This document shows, piece by piece, positions 44,759-53,444 of a stretch of 64,000 bases of DNA; the first letter of the stretch is position 1; each line of letters starts with the position of its first letter. The notes under the pieces were generated by a model. It was not told where the DNA came from, ran no database searches, and saw only the letters and a program-made list of their open reading frames with translations. Source of the stretch: Limnohabitans sp. JirII-31. Lineage in GTDB: Bacteria; Pseudomonadota; Gammaproteobacteria; Burkholderiales; Burkholderiaceae_C. Where the stretch lies: the NCBI RefSeq assembly GCF_002778315.1, contig NZ_NESA01000001.1:62001-126000 (forward strand). Reading direction: 5' to 3'. The position numbers were made by a program, and so were the translations under genes.

Positions 44759-45505
44759 ATGACACACGCATGCATTGAATTTGACGACGTGGTGGCGGGC
44801 TACAAGGACTTCATGATCCTCAACAACCTGTCGTTCACCGTGCCCAAGGGGTCCATCACCTTGCTGATTGGCCCCAACGGCGCGGGCAAATCCACGGTGC
44901 TGAAAACCTTGTTTGGTTTGCTCACACCGCGCCAAGGCAAGATCCGTTTGAACGGGGACGACATCACCGGTGCCACGCAAAAAGACCTGTTGGCACGCGG
45001 CATCGCCTTTGTGCCGCAAGGCCGCAACTTGTTTGGCCAACTCTCGGTGTACGAGAACTTGGAGTTGGGCGGCATCACCTTGGGCATGAAAACCACCCAC
45101 GAACGCATTCCTGAGGTGCTGGAGTTTTTTCCGCGCGTCAAAGAGCGCATCAACTCCTTGGCCTCGTCGCTGTCGGGTGGCGAACAAAAGCAGTTGGAAA
45201 TTGGCCGCGCGTTGTTGCTGCGCCCCAAGGTGCTGTTGATTGATGAGCCCTCGATTGGCTTGTCGCCCATGGTGGTGCAAGACGTGTTCAAGCTGTTGCG
45301 CAAACTGGCCGACCAAGGCACCACCGTGTTGATGGTGGAGCAAAACGTCAAGAGCGCGTTGAAGTACTCGGACAACGCCATTGCGCTCGAATCAGGCCGC
45401 TTGGTGTTGTACAAATCGGCGGCGGAAATTTTGGCCGACCCGCAGATGGAGCGCTTATTCTTGGGTGGCGCGCACACCACCACAGCGGTTGCGATTCCTG
45501 TTTGA
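44759..45505 (+). CDS. livF: ABC transporter ATP-binding protein LivF
   Basis: A 248-residue ATPase: Walker A G-P-N-G-A-G-K-S-T, Q-loop region F-V-P-Q-G-R-N-L-F, signature L-S-G-G-E-Q-K-Q, Walker B V-L-L-I-D-E-P and switch region V-E-Q-N-V. It lacks the LivG tail and starts three bases after livG. The next gene, encoding a VOC enzyme, follows after 15 bp, so transporter and enzymes belong to one transcript. Confidence 0.93.
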   Translation: MTHACIEFDDVVAGYKDFMILNNLSFTVPKGSITLLIGPNGAGKSTVLKTLFGLLTPRQGKIRLNGDDITGATQKDLLARGIAFVPQGRNLFGQLSVYENLELGGITLGMKTTHERIPEVLEFFPRVKERINSLASSLSGGEQKQLEIGRALLLRPKVLLIDEPSIGLSPMVVQDVFKLLRKLADQGTTVLMVEQNVKSALKYSDNAIALESGRLVLYKSAAEILADPQMERLFLGGAHTTTAVAIPV

Positions 45506-45520
45506 TTTTGAGAGAACCCC

Positions 45521-46408
45521 ATGACACTGACTGCTGCCAAAGACCGTGAATCCATTGCCGATGCCCCCAACCCCCTGGGGATGGAAGGCATTGAGTTCAT
45601 CGAATACGCCACCTCCAAACCCCAAGCGCTGGGTCAAGTGCTGGAGATGATGGGCTTTCGCCCCGTGGCGCGGCACCGCTCGCGTGAGGTCATGCTGTAC
45701 CGCCAAGGCGGTGTCAATGTGATCGTCAACGCCCATGAGGCCGGCATGGCCCACAGCGTGGCACCGAGTGAGAAGCCGGTGATTGCCGCCATCGCCTTGC
45801 GTGTGCGCGACGCCGCAGCGGCTTACAAGCGTGCCATCGACCGCGGTGCCTGGGCGGTGCCCACCAAGGTGGAAGTGATGGAGCTCAACATTCCTGCGGT
45901 GCACGGGGTCGGCTCGAGTCGCATTTACTTTGTGGACCGCTGCAAAGAGTTCTCGATTTACGACGTCGACTTCACCCCCATTCCTGGTGTGGACCAACAC
46001 CCACCGGCCACGGCCGGTTTGCATGTGTTTGGTTTGGTGCAGTACATCGGCACCGACCGCGCCGAAGACTGGACCGAGTTCTACCGTGAGTTGTTTGGCT
46101 TTGAGGCCTTGCCCACTGGCGAGCACTTTGGCATCTTGCCCAAAGGCCGCATCTTGCGCAGCCCCTGCCACAGCTTTTATTTGCAACTGATCGAGCCCGA
46201 GCCCAGTGTGCTGGCCGTGGACGAAGAAGAGCATTTCCACCGCGTGGGCTTGGGTACCGACGACGTGTTGGCAGCGGTGAGTGCTTTGCGCGCGCGTGGC
46301 GTGGAGTTTGTGGAGTCCAAAGGCGTGCATGTGGAGGACAAGGGCGCACTCACACGCACTTGGTTGGGCTCGCTGAGCTTTGAGCTGGTTCACACCGCGA
46401 AGGCCTGA
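45521..46408 (+). CDS. HPPD-like VOC protein, probable partner half of a split 3-dehydroshikimate dehydratase
   Basis: A 295-residue vicinal-oxygen-chelate protein with two paired domains, like 4-hydroxyphenylpyruvate dioxygenase. The N-terminal half starts M-E-G-I-E-F-I-E-Y-A. The C-terminal half keeps the HPPD metal triad as H168 (G-L-H-V-F), H240 (H-F-H-R-V-G-L) and E288 (S-F-E-L-V). It is shorter than true HPPD (about 350-380). In Pseudomonas QuiC1 an HPPD-like region is fused behind a dehydratase TIM barrel; here that barrel is encoded by the next gene. A stand-alone dioxygenase function remains possible. Confidence 0.78.
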   Translation: MTLTAAKDRESIADAPNPLGMEGIEFIEYATSKPQALGQVLEMMGFRPVARHRSREVMLYRQGGVNVIVNAHEAGMAHSVAPSEKPVIAAIALRVRDAAAAYKRAIDRGAWAVPTKVEVMELNIPAVHGVGSSRIYFVDRCKEFSIYDVDFTPIPGVDQHPPATAGLHVFGLVQYIGTDRAEDWTEFYRELFGFEALPTGEHFGILPKGRILRSPCHSFYLQLIEPEPSVLAVDEEEHFHRVGLGTDDVLAAVSALRARGVEFVESKGVHVEDKGALTRTWLGSLSFELVHTAKA

Positions 46409-46409
46409 C

Positions 46410-47318
46410 ATGAGCCAATTCCAAGGAACCATGGACGACTTCGGGATGGACACCATCTCGTTGGCGGGGCCACTCGAAGCCAAACTCAAGGCCATTCGCG
46501 ATGCGGGTTTTGGCCAAGTCATGCTCTCGGCACGCGATGTGGTGGGGCACCCCGATGGCCTGGAGGCGGCGGTGCAGGCGGTCAAACAAAGCGGCCTGCG
46601 TGTCACCGGCTTTCAGGTGTTGCGCGACTTCGAAGGCTTGAGCGGCCATTTGCACGACTACAAAATCGACATCGCCAAAAGCATGTTGGAGATGTGCGCG
46701 GCCTTGGGCTCCAAGGTGTTGCTGGTGTGCTCGTCCACCTCGACCCATGCCACGCAAGACCTCGACCACATCGCCGCTGACTTGCGCAAACTCGCCATGC
46801 TGGCCGTGCCCTTAGGCATCAAGGTGGCGTTTGAAGGTTTGTCTTGGGGCCGCACCATCAACGAATTCACCACGGCCTGGGACGTGGTGTTCCGCGCCGA
46901 TGTGCCCAACCTGGGCATTGGTTTGGACTCGTTCCACATGCTGGCCGCCAAAACACCGCTCGATGAGTTGGAGATCTTGGACCCTGAGAAAATTTTTCTG
47001 GTCCAGCTGGCCGACTTCATGTGGCAAGAAATCCATTCCTTCGAAGAGCGCATGACCACCGCGCGTCACTTCCGTGTGTTTCCTGGCGAGGGCGTGCACA
47101 GCGAAGCCACCGCCGACTTGGTGACCCGTCTGTACAAGCTGGGCTACCGGGGTGACTACAGCTTTGAAGTGTTCAACGACGACTACCAGCAACTGCCGCT
47201 GCCCACGGTGGCGCAGCGTGCCTGGAAGTCGGCCCAGTGGTTGGGTGAAGACGTGTTGCGCCGCTCGGTGCCCATGCCCAACCAAATTCGCTTGAGGCGC
47301 GCACGTTGGGACACATGA
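46410..47318 (+). CDS. TIM-barrel protein, probable 3-dehydroshikimate dehydratase catalytic half
   Basis: A 302-residue AP-endonuclease-2/xylose-isomerase-like TIM barrel. It resembles the N-terminal domain of bacterial 3-dehydroshikimate dehydratase (QuiC1/AsbF group), including the F-Q-V-L-R-D-F-E-G segment. A full metal tetrad is readable: E142 (A-F-E-G-L), D173 (G-L-D-S-F-H), Q199 (V-Q-L-A-D) and E253 (F-E-V-F-N-D). The reaction would be dehydration of 3-dehydroshikimate to protocatechuate. It starts two bases after the HPPD-like gene and overlaps the next gene by four. Confidence 0.78.
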   Translation: MSQFQGTMDDFGMDTISLAGPLEAKLKAIRDAGFGQVMLSARDVVGHPDGLEAAVQAVKQSGLRVTGFQVLRDFEGLSGHLHDYKIDIAKSMLEMCAALGSKVLLVCSSTSTHATQDLDHIAADLRKLAMLAVPLGIKVAFEGLSWGRTINEFTTAWDVVFRADVPNLGIGLDSFHMLAAKTPLDELEILDPEKIFLVQLADFMWQEIHSFEERMTTARHFRVFPGEGVHSEATADLVTRLYKLGYRGDYSFEVFNDDYQQLPLPTVAQRAWKSAQWLGEDVLRRSVPMPNQIRLRRARWDT

Positions 47319-48124
47319 GCGACGGTTTGCGCCAGGACTTGCCGTCTTTGATGGACGAGCGGGCCTTGGTGGCCGCCATGTTGCGCCAAGAGGCCGCGCT
47401 GGCCCAGGCGCAAGCCGAGCTGCGACTGATGGCGTCCAGCGATGCGCAATCCATCATCAACACCTGCAAGGTCGACCTGTTCGATGTGCCGCATATCCTG
47501 CGTGAGAGCTTGCTGGCCGCCAGCGCTGCTTCTGAGCCTCCTGTGATCAAGAGCTTGCGTGAAAGCGTGCGCCTGTTCAACCCAGTGGCGGCCAAGGCCG
47601 TCTACCGCGTGGGTCAAAGTGCTGACTTGCTCAGCAATGCCTTGGCGTTGGTGACGCACGATGTATTGACGCAGATGGCGTCAGACATTCAAGCCTTGCG
47701 TGAGCTGCCCGCTGCGGCCGATGTGTGTCTGGCTTGGGAGCGGGTGCACTACGTGGCTGAGCGTGCTTTGCGTTTGCAATTCAAACCCACCCCAGACCAT
47801 GCGGCCTGGCCCATGGCAGACGTGCAGCAGCACGCGGCACGCGCGCTCGGTTTGGCCCCCGCATTCAGCGAAGGTTCGGAGGACTGGATGTCGTTGGGCT
47901 GCGAATTAGGCGTATTCACCCTATGCGTGCAGCGCATGTCTGCTCAGGCACAGGTGCTGCGTGCGCCGTTGTGGGTGGCGCAGTGGTTGACCGAGTTGTC
48001 GACACACACCATTCGCCCGCTGGATGCGCGTGATTTTTGGCGCGCCCAGTGGCCTTTGTGGTCCACCTTGGCCTTGACCGCAGCACGCAGCCTGCGTGAG
48101 CTGGCGACAGGGTTTAAAGCTTAG
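47315..48124 (+). CDS. Degenerate PcaB-like (aspartase/fumarase superfamily) protein
   Basis: A 269-residue protein whose first ~130 residues align with 3-carboxy-cis,cis-muconate cycloisomerase (PcaB): D-E-R-A-L-V-A-A-M-L-R-Q-E-A-A-L-A-Q-A-Q near the start and a V-G-Q-S-A-D-L-L segment at about 99-106 where PcaB has H-x-G-A-T-S-Q-D. The histidine is replaced by Tyr97, and the superfamily loop G-S-S-x-M-P-x-K-x-N-P is absent. PcaB is about 400-450 residues. It is probably not a lyase; it may be a remnant or an adaptor. It overlaps the TIM-barrel gene (ATGA). Confidence 0.7.
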   Translation: MSDGLRQDLPSLMDERALVAAMLRQEAALAQAQAELRLMASSDAQSIINTCKVDLFDVPHILRESLLAASAASEPPVIKSLRESVRLFNPVAAKAVYRVGQSADLLSNALALVTHDVLTQMASDIQALRELPAAADVCLAWERVHYVAERALRLQFKPTPDHAAWPMADVQQHAARALGLAPAFSEGSEDWMSLGCELGVFTLCVQRMSAQAQVLRAPLWVAQWLTELSTHTIRPLDARDFWRAQWPLWSTLALTAARSLRELATGFKA

Positions 48125-49238
48125 CGACCGATGAACGGCTTGGCCACAACGCGGCCATGCGGCTCAACACGTGGCGCAACGTCGCGCTGAAGGTGCTTCG
48201 TATTTGCTGCACATCCAGCGCAGCACGTGGTTGGTTGACCCAGGCGGTGAGGGGTTTTTCGCCCCACACATGAAATGCCACACCGACTGCGATGCTGGCC
48301 ATCCAGGCCAAGCCACTCATCCACAAAGCCGCGCTGGGCGATGACAGCTGCCAGTGCTCCCAGGAGGCACTGAAGACCACGATCATGCCAAAGTGCGTCA
48401 AGAACATGGCGTAGGCGCTGTCCACCAACAAGGTGCTGATACGACCCAGCTGGATCCGGTTGAACTTGAGGTTGTTCACGCTCACATAGGCCAATACCAA
48501 GCAGGTCAACAGCGCCAAAGCCAAGCGAATGCGTGGCTCAAACCACAGCGACTCTTCACCCAACAGCAGCACGGCACCCAACACCAGTTGGTCAAAGCTT
48601 GAGCGGCGTGCCCAAGCGGCCAGCACACCCAGCCCATAGGCAGCGAAGAAGTAAATGGCCCAGTTGTCCAGGCTTTCAAAGCGGTTGAAGCCCCACATCG
48701 AGGCCACGCACAATGCCGCCACACCGAGTGACAAGGCCCGGTCTGACTTGAGCCAATAAGCCAACAGCACCAGCAGGGCATAGAGCTGAAAGTCTGCCGC
48801 CACGTACCACACGCCTACCGACAGGGCTGGAACGTCTAGCACCGATTGCAGCAAGGTCAGATGCGCCAGCACGCTGTGCAAGCTGGGCGCGTCCACCAGC
48901 CAGTCGCCAGAAATGAAAGGACGCAGCAACCACACCAAACTGGTGACCCAGCATAGGGCCAGCACGAAGCTAGGCATCAAGCGCAGGTAACGGCGTTGAA
49001 TGAGCGTGACGGGGTGGTGCTGACCGCGACGGCCCATGATGGACTGGGCGGCCAAATACCCACCGATCACCAAGAACACCTGCACTGCCAGGCGTGCATC
49101 CATGTAGAGGTGTTCGATCAACGATGGCCACGCGCTGCGAATGGCTTCGGCCATCGGGCCATAGCCCGACAAATGGTGCAGCACGATCAGCTGGGCAGCC
49201 AGCAGCTTGAGAACATCAATGGCAAAAGAACGGTTCAT
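48114..49238 (-). CDS. Acyltransferase 3 family membrane protein
   Basis: A 374-residue integral membrane acyltransferase (PF01757) with about ten hydrophobic segments. The family histidine is in L-I-V-L-H-H-L-S-G-Y-G near residue 20, followed by F-L-V-I-G-G-Y-L-A and R-R-Y-L-R-L-M-P. Such enzymes O-acylate surface sugars. It begins four bases after the tolA stop, the place where tolB normally sits, and ends overlapping the convergent PcaB-like gene by 11 bp. Confidence 0.88.
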   Translation of the reverse strand: MNRSFAIDVLKLLAAQLIVLHHLSGYGPMAEAIRSAWPSLIEHLYMDARLAVQVFLVIGGYLAAQSIMGRRGQHHPVTLIQRRYLRLMPSFVLALCWVTSLVWLLRPFISGDWLVDAPSLHSVLAHLTLLQSVLDVPALSVGVWYVAADFQLYALLVLLAYWLKSDRALSLGVAALCVASMWGFNRFESLDNWAIYFFAAYGLGVLAAWARRSSFDQLVLGAVLLLGEESLWFEPRIRLALALLTCLVLAYVSVNNLKFNRIQLGRISTLLVDSAYAMFLTHFGMIVVFSASWEHWQLSSPSAALWMSGLAWMASIAVGVAFHVWGEKPLTAWVNQPRAALDVQQIRSTFSATLRHVLSRMAALWPSRSSVAKL

Positions 49239-49242
49239 TCAG

Positions 49243-50163
49243 TCAGTCTTTGGGACGGAAACTAATCAACAGCGGAGAGTGCACCCGACCGTCTACATCG
49301 CGCGGCAGCACCTCTGTCTTGTCGATAGCTTTGAGCACAGCGTTGTCCCAGGCAAGGTTGCCACTGGACTTGACGAGCTTCTTGCCTACGATGGTGCCGT
49401 CGGGTGCGCAGCGCACCTCGACCTCGGCCGGGGTGTTGCCCACAACCTCTTCGGTGAACACGATGTTGGGTTTGATGCGGGCACGGATGCGACCGCCGTA
49501 ACTGTCAGAGGGCCCTGCTGAGCGCAGCGCCGATCCGGTGGCATTATCGCCGCCTGTGGCCCCGGCCAGGCCTGCGATGCGCTTCATGTTTTCGTTACGT
49601 ATCGCTTCCAATTTCTTGGCATCCTCTGCCGCTTGCTTGGCTTCTTTTTGAGCCTGGAGTTTTTTGGCTTCTTTGTCTTTGCGCTCCTTGTCCTTACGTT
49701 CTTCTTCACGCTTGGCGTCGAGCTGGCGCTTGTCTTCCTCGGCCTTGAGCTTGGCTTTCTTCTCGTCGGCTTTCTTTTGTTCAGCCTTTTTCAGCTCGGC
49801 CTGACGGCGCTCGGCGTCTTTGGCCTGTTGCAGCTTTTTCTCGTCGTCGAGTTGTTTGCGTTTCTTGGCCAAGGCAATGTCGGCCTCACGGTCTGGCGCA
49901 GGCGGTGGCGGCTTGACCACTTCTTTGGGGGCAGGAGGCGGTGGTGGAGGGGGCTCCACCTCGACCAGCTTGGGTGCAGCGGCCTGAGGTACGGCAGACC
50001 ACAATTCGGCTTCCGCTGACAAGGGGTTGTCTTGGTTCCACTGAATGCCTGCGGTCAGTGCCACCAGCAACAAGGCGTGCACAAACAAAGCGAGCGTCAA
50101 CGAACGCCCCGTGCCCGGTGGGGGTGGGGGCGCGAATTCGAGGTGCTGGGCGTGGGCGCTCAT
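49243..50163 (-). CDS. tolA: Cell envelope integrity protein TolA
   Basis: A 306-residue TolA. A short cytoplasmic N-terminus with F-A-P-P-P-P-P-G precedes one membrane helix (about residues 22-42). A proline-rich stretch (about 68-95) follows, then a long Lys/Glu/Ala-rich helical domain (about 95-205) and a C-terminal TonB-like globular domain with a conserved Cys in V-R-C-A-P-D-G. TolA links the inner membrane TolQR motor to Pal-TolB. The ATG at 50163 is preferred to a TTG six codons upstream. Confidence 0.92.
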   Translation of the reverse strand: MSAHAQHLEFAPPPPPGTGRSLTLALFVHALLLVALTAGIQWNQDNPLSAEAELWSAVPQAAAPKLVEVEPPPPPPPAPKEVVKPPPPAPDREADIALAKKRKQLDDEKKLQQAKDAERRQAELKKAEQKKADEKKAKLKAEEDKRQLDAKREEERKDKERKDKEAKKLQAQKEAKQAAEDAKKLEAIRNENMKRIAGLAGATGGDNATGSALRSAGPSDSYGGRIRARIKPNIVFTEEVVGNTPAEVEVRCAPDGTIVGKKLVKSSGNLAWDNAVLKAIDKTEVLPRDVDGRVHSPLLISFRPKD

Positions 50164-50181
50164 GGGGACGCGAGGTGTCAA

Positions 50182-50613
50182 TCAGTCCACCAGCTGCACA
50201 GCCAGTCCCACACGCTGCACGCCAGCGCGTTGCAGCACATCCATGGCTTTGACCACGGTTTCGTATTTGATGGTGCGGTCCGCCGTGATGACCACCGGGC
50301 CTTGCGCCACCTCACCCTGCAGCTGGCGCACATCGCGCGCCAGCATGTCCAGCGTGCTGCTTTGCGTGGCAACTGTGGTGCCAGTGCTCTTGAGGGTGAT
50401 CTTCTCGTCTTTGCTGATTTCGACGTGGATCACCTGGTCGGGCACCGTGGCTGCTTTGCCCACGGTGGGCAGGTCGATCACGCTGGGCGAGATCAGCGGG
50501 GCAGTGACCATGAAGATGATCAGCAGCACCAACATCACGTCGATGAAGGGCACCATGTTGATCTCGTTCATGGTGCGACGACCACGGCCGGAGCGGGGAG
50601 CGATAGACGCCAT
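50182..50613 (-). CDS. tolR: Tol system proton-channel subunit TolR
   Basis: A 143-residue ExbD/TolR protein: a short basic N-terminus, one membrane helix containing the functional aspartate in M-V-P-F-I-D-V-M-L-V-L-L-I, and a periplasmic domain ending in the conserved G-V-Q-R-V-G-L. It forms the proton-driven motor with TolQ. The ATG at 50613 gives M-A-S-I-A-P; the frame open upstream overlaps tolQ. Confidence 0.94.
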   Translation of the reverse strand: MASIAPRSGRGRRTMNEINMVPFIDVMLVLLIIFMVTAPLISPSVIDLPTVGKAATVPDQVIHVEISKDEKITLKSTGTTVATQSSTLDMLARDVRQLQGEVAQGPVVITADRTIKYETVVKAMDVLQRAGVQRVGLAVQLVD

Positions 50614-50629
50614 GGGGGAGCCTTTGAAC

Positions 50630-51319
50630 TCAGTGAGCCAGCGTGGTGGCGCTGACGTTGCGCTGCAAGATGTTGGAGAACTCTTCGATGAAAGTCTCCA
50701 GCTTGATCGACACGCGGTCGATGTCGCGCGCAAAACGGTTGTAGGCCAGCACGGCGGGAATGGCCGCAAACAAACCAATGGCGGTGGCCACCAAGGCTTC
50801 GGCAATGCCGGGGGCCACTTTGGCCAGCGTCACTTGCTGCATACCGGCCAAGCCGGTGAAGGCGTGCATGATGCCCCACACCGTGCCAAACAAACCCACA
50901 TAGGGCGACACCGAACCGACCGAGGCCAGCAAAGACAGGTTGGATTCGATGGCATCCATCTCACGTTGGTAGCTCGCGCGCATGGCACGGCGTGCACCGT
51001 CCATCAAGGCACTGCTGTCGTTGATGCGGCGCTCACGCAGTTTTTGGTACTCGCGCATGCCACTGGCAAAAATGCGTTCCATCGGGCCTGACTGCTTGGC
51101 GTTTTTGGCGGCAGAGGCAAACAGCTCGTTCAAGCTGGTGCCCGACCAGAACTCACGTTCGAACTCTTCGTTCAGGGTCTTGACGCGTTTGAGTGAAATG
51201 ATTTTGCGAAAGATCGCGGTCCAGCTGGTGATGGACACGCCCATCAGCATCAGCACCACCACCTGCACCACCCAACTGGCGTTGAGCAACAAATGGACGA
51301 TGGAAAAGTCTTGTGTCAT
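50630..51319 (-). CDS. tolQ: Tol system motor subunit TolQ
   Basis: A 229-residue MotA/TolQ/ExbB protein with three membrane helices (about residues 15-35, 130-152 and 165-190). The S-P-Y-V-G-L-F-G-T-V-W-G-I-M region and the A-L-V-A-T-A-I-G-L-F-A-A-I-P-A-V segment hold the conserved pore residues. It starts ATGA over the ybgC stop and is followed by tolR after 16 bp. Confidence 0.95.
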   Translation of the reverse strand: MTQDFSIVHLLLNASWVVQVVVLMLMGVSITSWTAIFRKIISLKRVKTLNEEFEREFWSGTSLNELFASAAKNAKQSGPMERIFASGMREYQKLRERRINDSSALMDGARRAMRASYQREMDAIESNLSLLASVGSVSPYVGLFGTVWGIMHAFTGLAGMQQVTLAKVAPGIAEALVATAIGLFAAIPAVLAYNRFARDIDRVSIKLETFIEEFSNILQRNVSATTLAH

Positions 51320-51726
51320 GTCAGGCGTTCCAATACAGAAGAGGGAATTCTCGCAGGCTTGAGGGTGGCGGCATCGACCCAGCCAATGCGGATCGTGCCC
51401 TCGCACAGCAGCGTGTCACCGCACCATGCTTGTTGGGCTATCACCAGGCTGGCGCGGCCATCTTCGGCCAAGCGCGCGGTCACACGCAGCAAGTCATCAA
51501 GCTGCGCCGGGCGGTGGTATTTGATGCTGGTTTCACTCACCACAAACATGCCGCCAGTGGCTTGACGCAAGGCATGTTGTTCCACACCCAGGGCACGCAA
51601 CCACTCGGTGCGTGCGCGCTCAAAAAACTTGAGGTAGTTGGCGTAAAACACAATGCCACCGGCATCGGTGTCTTCCCAGTACACCCGCACAGGGTGTTCA
51701 AAGGCTGTGGGTGTGGTGTGCGTCAT
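51316..51726 (-). CDS. ybgC: Tol-Pal-associated acyl-CoA thioesterase YbgC
   Basis: A 136-residue hot-dog thioesterase. The motif Y-W-E-D-T-D-A-G-G-I-V-F-Y-A-N-Y holds the catalytic aspartate of the 4-hydroxybenzoyl-CoA thioesterase-like family. YbgC proteins hydrolyse short-chain or acyl-ACP-type thioesters and are co-encoded with tolQRA. Its stop overlaps tolQ and it lies six bases after an aminotransferase gene, apparently in one long transcript with the riboflavin genes. Confidence 0.94.
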   Translation of the reverse strand: MTHTTPTAFEHPVRVYWEDTDAGGIVFYANYLKFFERARTEWLRALGVEQHALRQATGGMFVVSETSIKYHRPAQLDDLLRVTARLAEDGRASLVIAQQAWCGDTLLCEGTIRIGWVDAATLKPARIPSSVLERLT

Positions 51727-51732
51727 CGGTGT

Positions 51733-52917
51733 TCAGCCCAGCAAGGTGTGCAAACGGGCCACGGCTTCGCGCAACTCGGGCAGCGAGCGGGCGGTTGAAA
51801 AGCGCACAAAGCGCGCGGTGTCGGCCTGGCCAAAGTCACGCCCCGGCGCACAGGCGATGTTGGCGCGTTGCAGCACTTCAAACGCAAAATCCCAACTGCC
51901 TTGAACGCCCAGTTTTTCGCAAGCGGCGCTGCAATCGGCCCAAGCGTAAAACGCGCCGTCGGGCATCACCGGCACGGTCAGGCCCAGCTGATTCAGGGCT
52001 GGCACAAAGAAATCGCGCCGGGCTTTGAACTCGGCGCGGCGGCGTTCGTACTCGGCCAGGCTGTCGGCTTCAAAGCAGGCCAGCGCGGCATGCTGCGCCA
52101 CCGTGCTGGGGCAGATGAACAGGTTTTGCGCCAAGCGCTCGACCACCGGCACCAAGGTCTCTGGCACCACCATCCAGCCCAAGCGCCAGCCGGTCATGCT
52201 GAAGTACTTGGAGAAGCTGTTGATGCTGATGATCTGATCGTCCAGCGCCAAGGCGGTGTGGCCAAACTCGTCGTCGTAGCTCAGGCCCAAATAAATTTCG
52301 TCAATCAGCGTCACGCCCCCGCGCTGCGACACCTCGGCATGGATGTCACGCAAAGCGTGGGGGTGGATCGAGGTGCCCGTAGGGTTGGACGGTGAGGCCA
52401 AGAGCACACCACGGGTGTGCGCGTTCCAGTGCTCGCGCACCTGCGCCGCATTGAGCTGAAAGCGGTCTGCGGCGGTGGTGGGCACCAACACGGCCCGACC
52501 TTCGGCTGCGCTCACAAACTGGCGGTTGCAGGGGTAGCTGGGGTCGGGCATCAGCACTTCGTCCCCGGCCTCAATGAGGGCCAGACACGCCAGCTGCAAA
52601 GCCGCCGAGGCACCCGCGGTGATGACGATGCGGCTGGCCGGCACCTGCACACCAAACCGCTGGCTGTACCAGCCGCTGATGCGTTCGCGCAAAGCGCCAA
52701 GTCCCAAGGCTGCGGTGTACTGCGTCTGTCCGTCGCGCAGGGCACGCACGGCGGCTTCTTGCACCAGCGGCGGGGCGGTGAAGTCGGGCTCGCCAATGCT
52801 CAGGTAGACCATGGCCGGGTCGGTGGGCCCCAAAGTGGCGGCGCGTGCAGCCGCCGCCTTGGCGACTTCCATCACATAAAAAGGCTCAATGCGCTGTGCG
52901 CGCTGGGCGATCTTCAT
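51733..52917 (-). CDS. Class I/II PLP-dependent aminotransferase
   Basis: A 394-residue fold-type I aminotransferase. Visible are the S-I-G-E-P-D-F substrate loop, [18 protein letters not shown] and the PLP lysine in [16 protein letters not shown]. The last motif is typical of the aspartate/alanine-type group Ib enzymes. The amino donor is not predictable. The ATG overlaps the nusB stop by four bases. Confidence 0.9.
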   Translation of the reverse strand: MKIAQRAQRIEPFYVMEVAKAAAARAATLGPTDPAMVYLSIGEPDFTAPPLVQEAAVRALRDGQTQYTAALGLGALRERISGWYSQRFGVQVPASRIVITAGASAALQLACLALIEAGDEVLMPDPSYPCNRQFVSAAEGRAVLVPTTAADRFQLNAAQVREHWNAHTRGVLLASPSNPTGTSIHPHALRDIHAEVSQRGGVTLIDEIYLGLSYDDEFGHTALALDDQIISINSFSKYFSMTGWRLGWMVVPETLVPVVERLAQNLFICPSTVAQHAALACFEADSLAEYERRRAEFKARRDFFVPALNQLGLTVPVMPDGAFYAWADCSAACEKLGVQGSWDFAFEVLQRANIACAPGRDFGQADTARFVRFSTARSLPELREAVARLHTLLG

Positions 52918-53444
52918 CTGGCCTTGCCGTTGTTCCGATCGGCCTGCACTTCCAGGGGGCGCAGTTGAGGTGCCAAGCCATTGAGCACGGCGTTGACGTA
53001 CTTGTGGCCATCGGTGCCGCCAAACGATTTAGCCAGTTCGATGTATTCGTTCAACACCACGCGCCAAGGCACGTCGATGCAGTGCTGAAACTCATACACA
53101 CCCATCCACATCACCGCATGTTCAATGGGGGAGATTTCTTCCAGCTTGCGGTCGAGCAGCGGCACGATCAAGGCATCTAGCACTTCGCGCTGTTCGACGC
53201 AGCCGTACAGCAGCGCGTCGTAGTGGGCTGAGTCGGATTTGTGAAAACCGCTCAGGTCACGGGTGAACACATCGATGTCTGCCGCCTCGTTGCGGCCCAC
53301 CAAAAATTGGTACAGGCCTTGCAACGCAAATTCACGCGAGCGGCTGCGGCCCGATTTGGCTGAGCTCTTGCGCGGTGCTTTGGCTTCAGGCGTGGCGGGC
53401 TCTGGCGTCGGGGCAGATTCGGGTGTGACGGTGTCAGTCATCAT
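52914..53444 (-). CDS. nusB: Transcription antitermination factor NusB
   Basis: A 176-residue NusB. An acidic, Pro/Ala-rich N-terminal extension of about 35 residues precedes the standard helical domain ([11 protein letters not shown], later [25 protein letters not shown]). It binds boxA RNA with NusE in rRNA antitermination. The ATG-ATG start overlaps the ribH stop, the usual ribH-nusB arrangement. Confidence 0.95.
   Translation of the reverse strand: MMTDTVTPESAPTPEPATPEAKAPRKSSAKSGRSRSREFALQGLYQFLVGRNEAADIDVFTRDLSGFHKSDSAHYDALLYGCVEQREVLDALIVPLLDRKLEEISPIEHAVMWMGVYEFQHCIDVPWRVVLNEYIELAKSFGGTDGHKYVNAVLNGLAPQLRPLEVQADRNNGKAR

Noticed and set aside
43793-45343. A 516-codon minus-strand frame opposite livM-livG-livF
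   Set aside because: It spans three real genes on the other strand and has a His/Gln/Val-rich composition typical of an antisense shadow.
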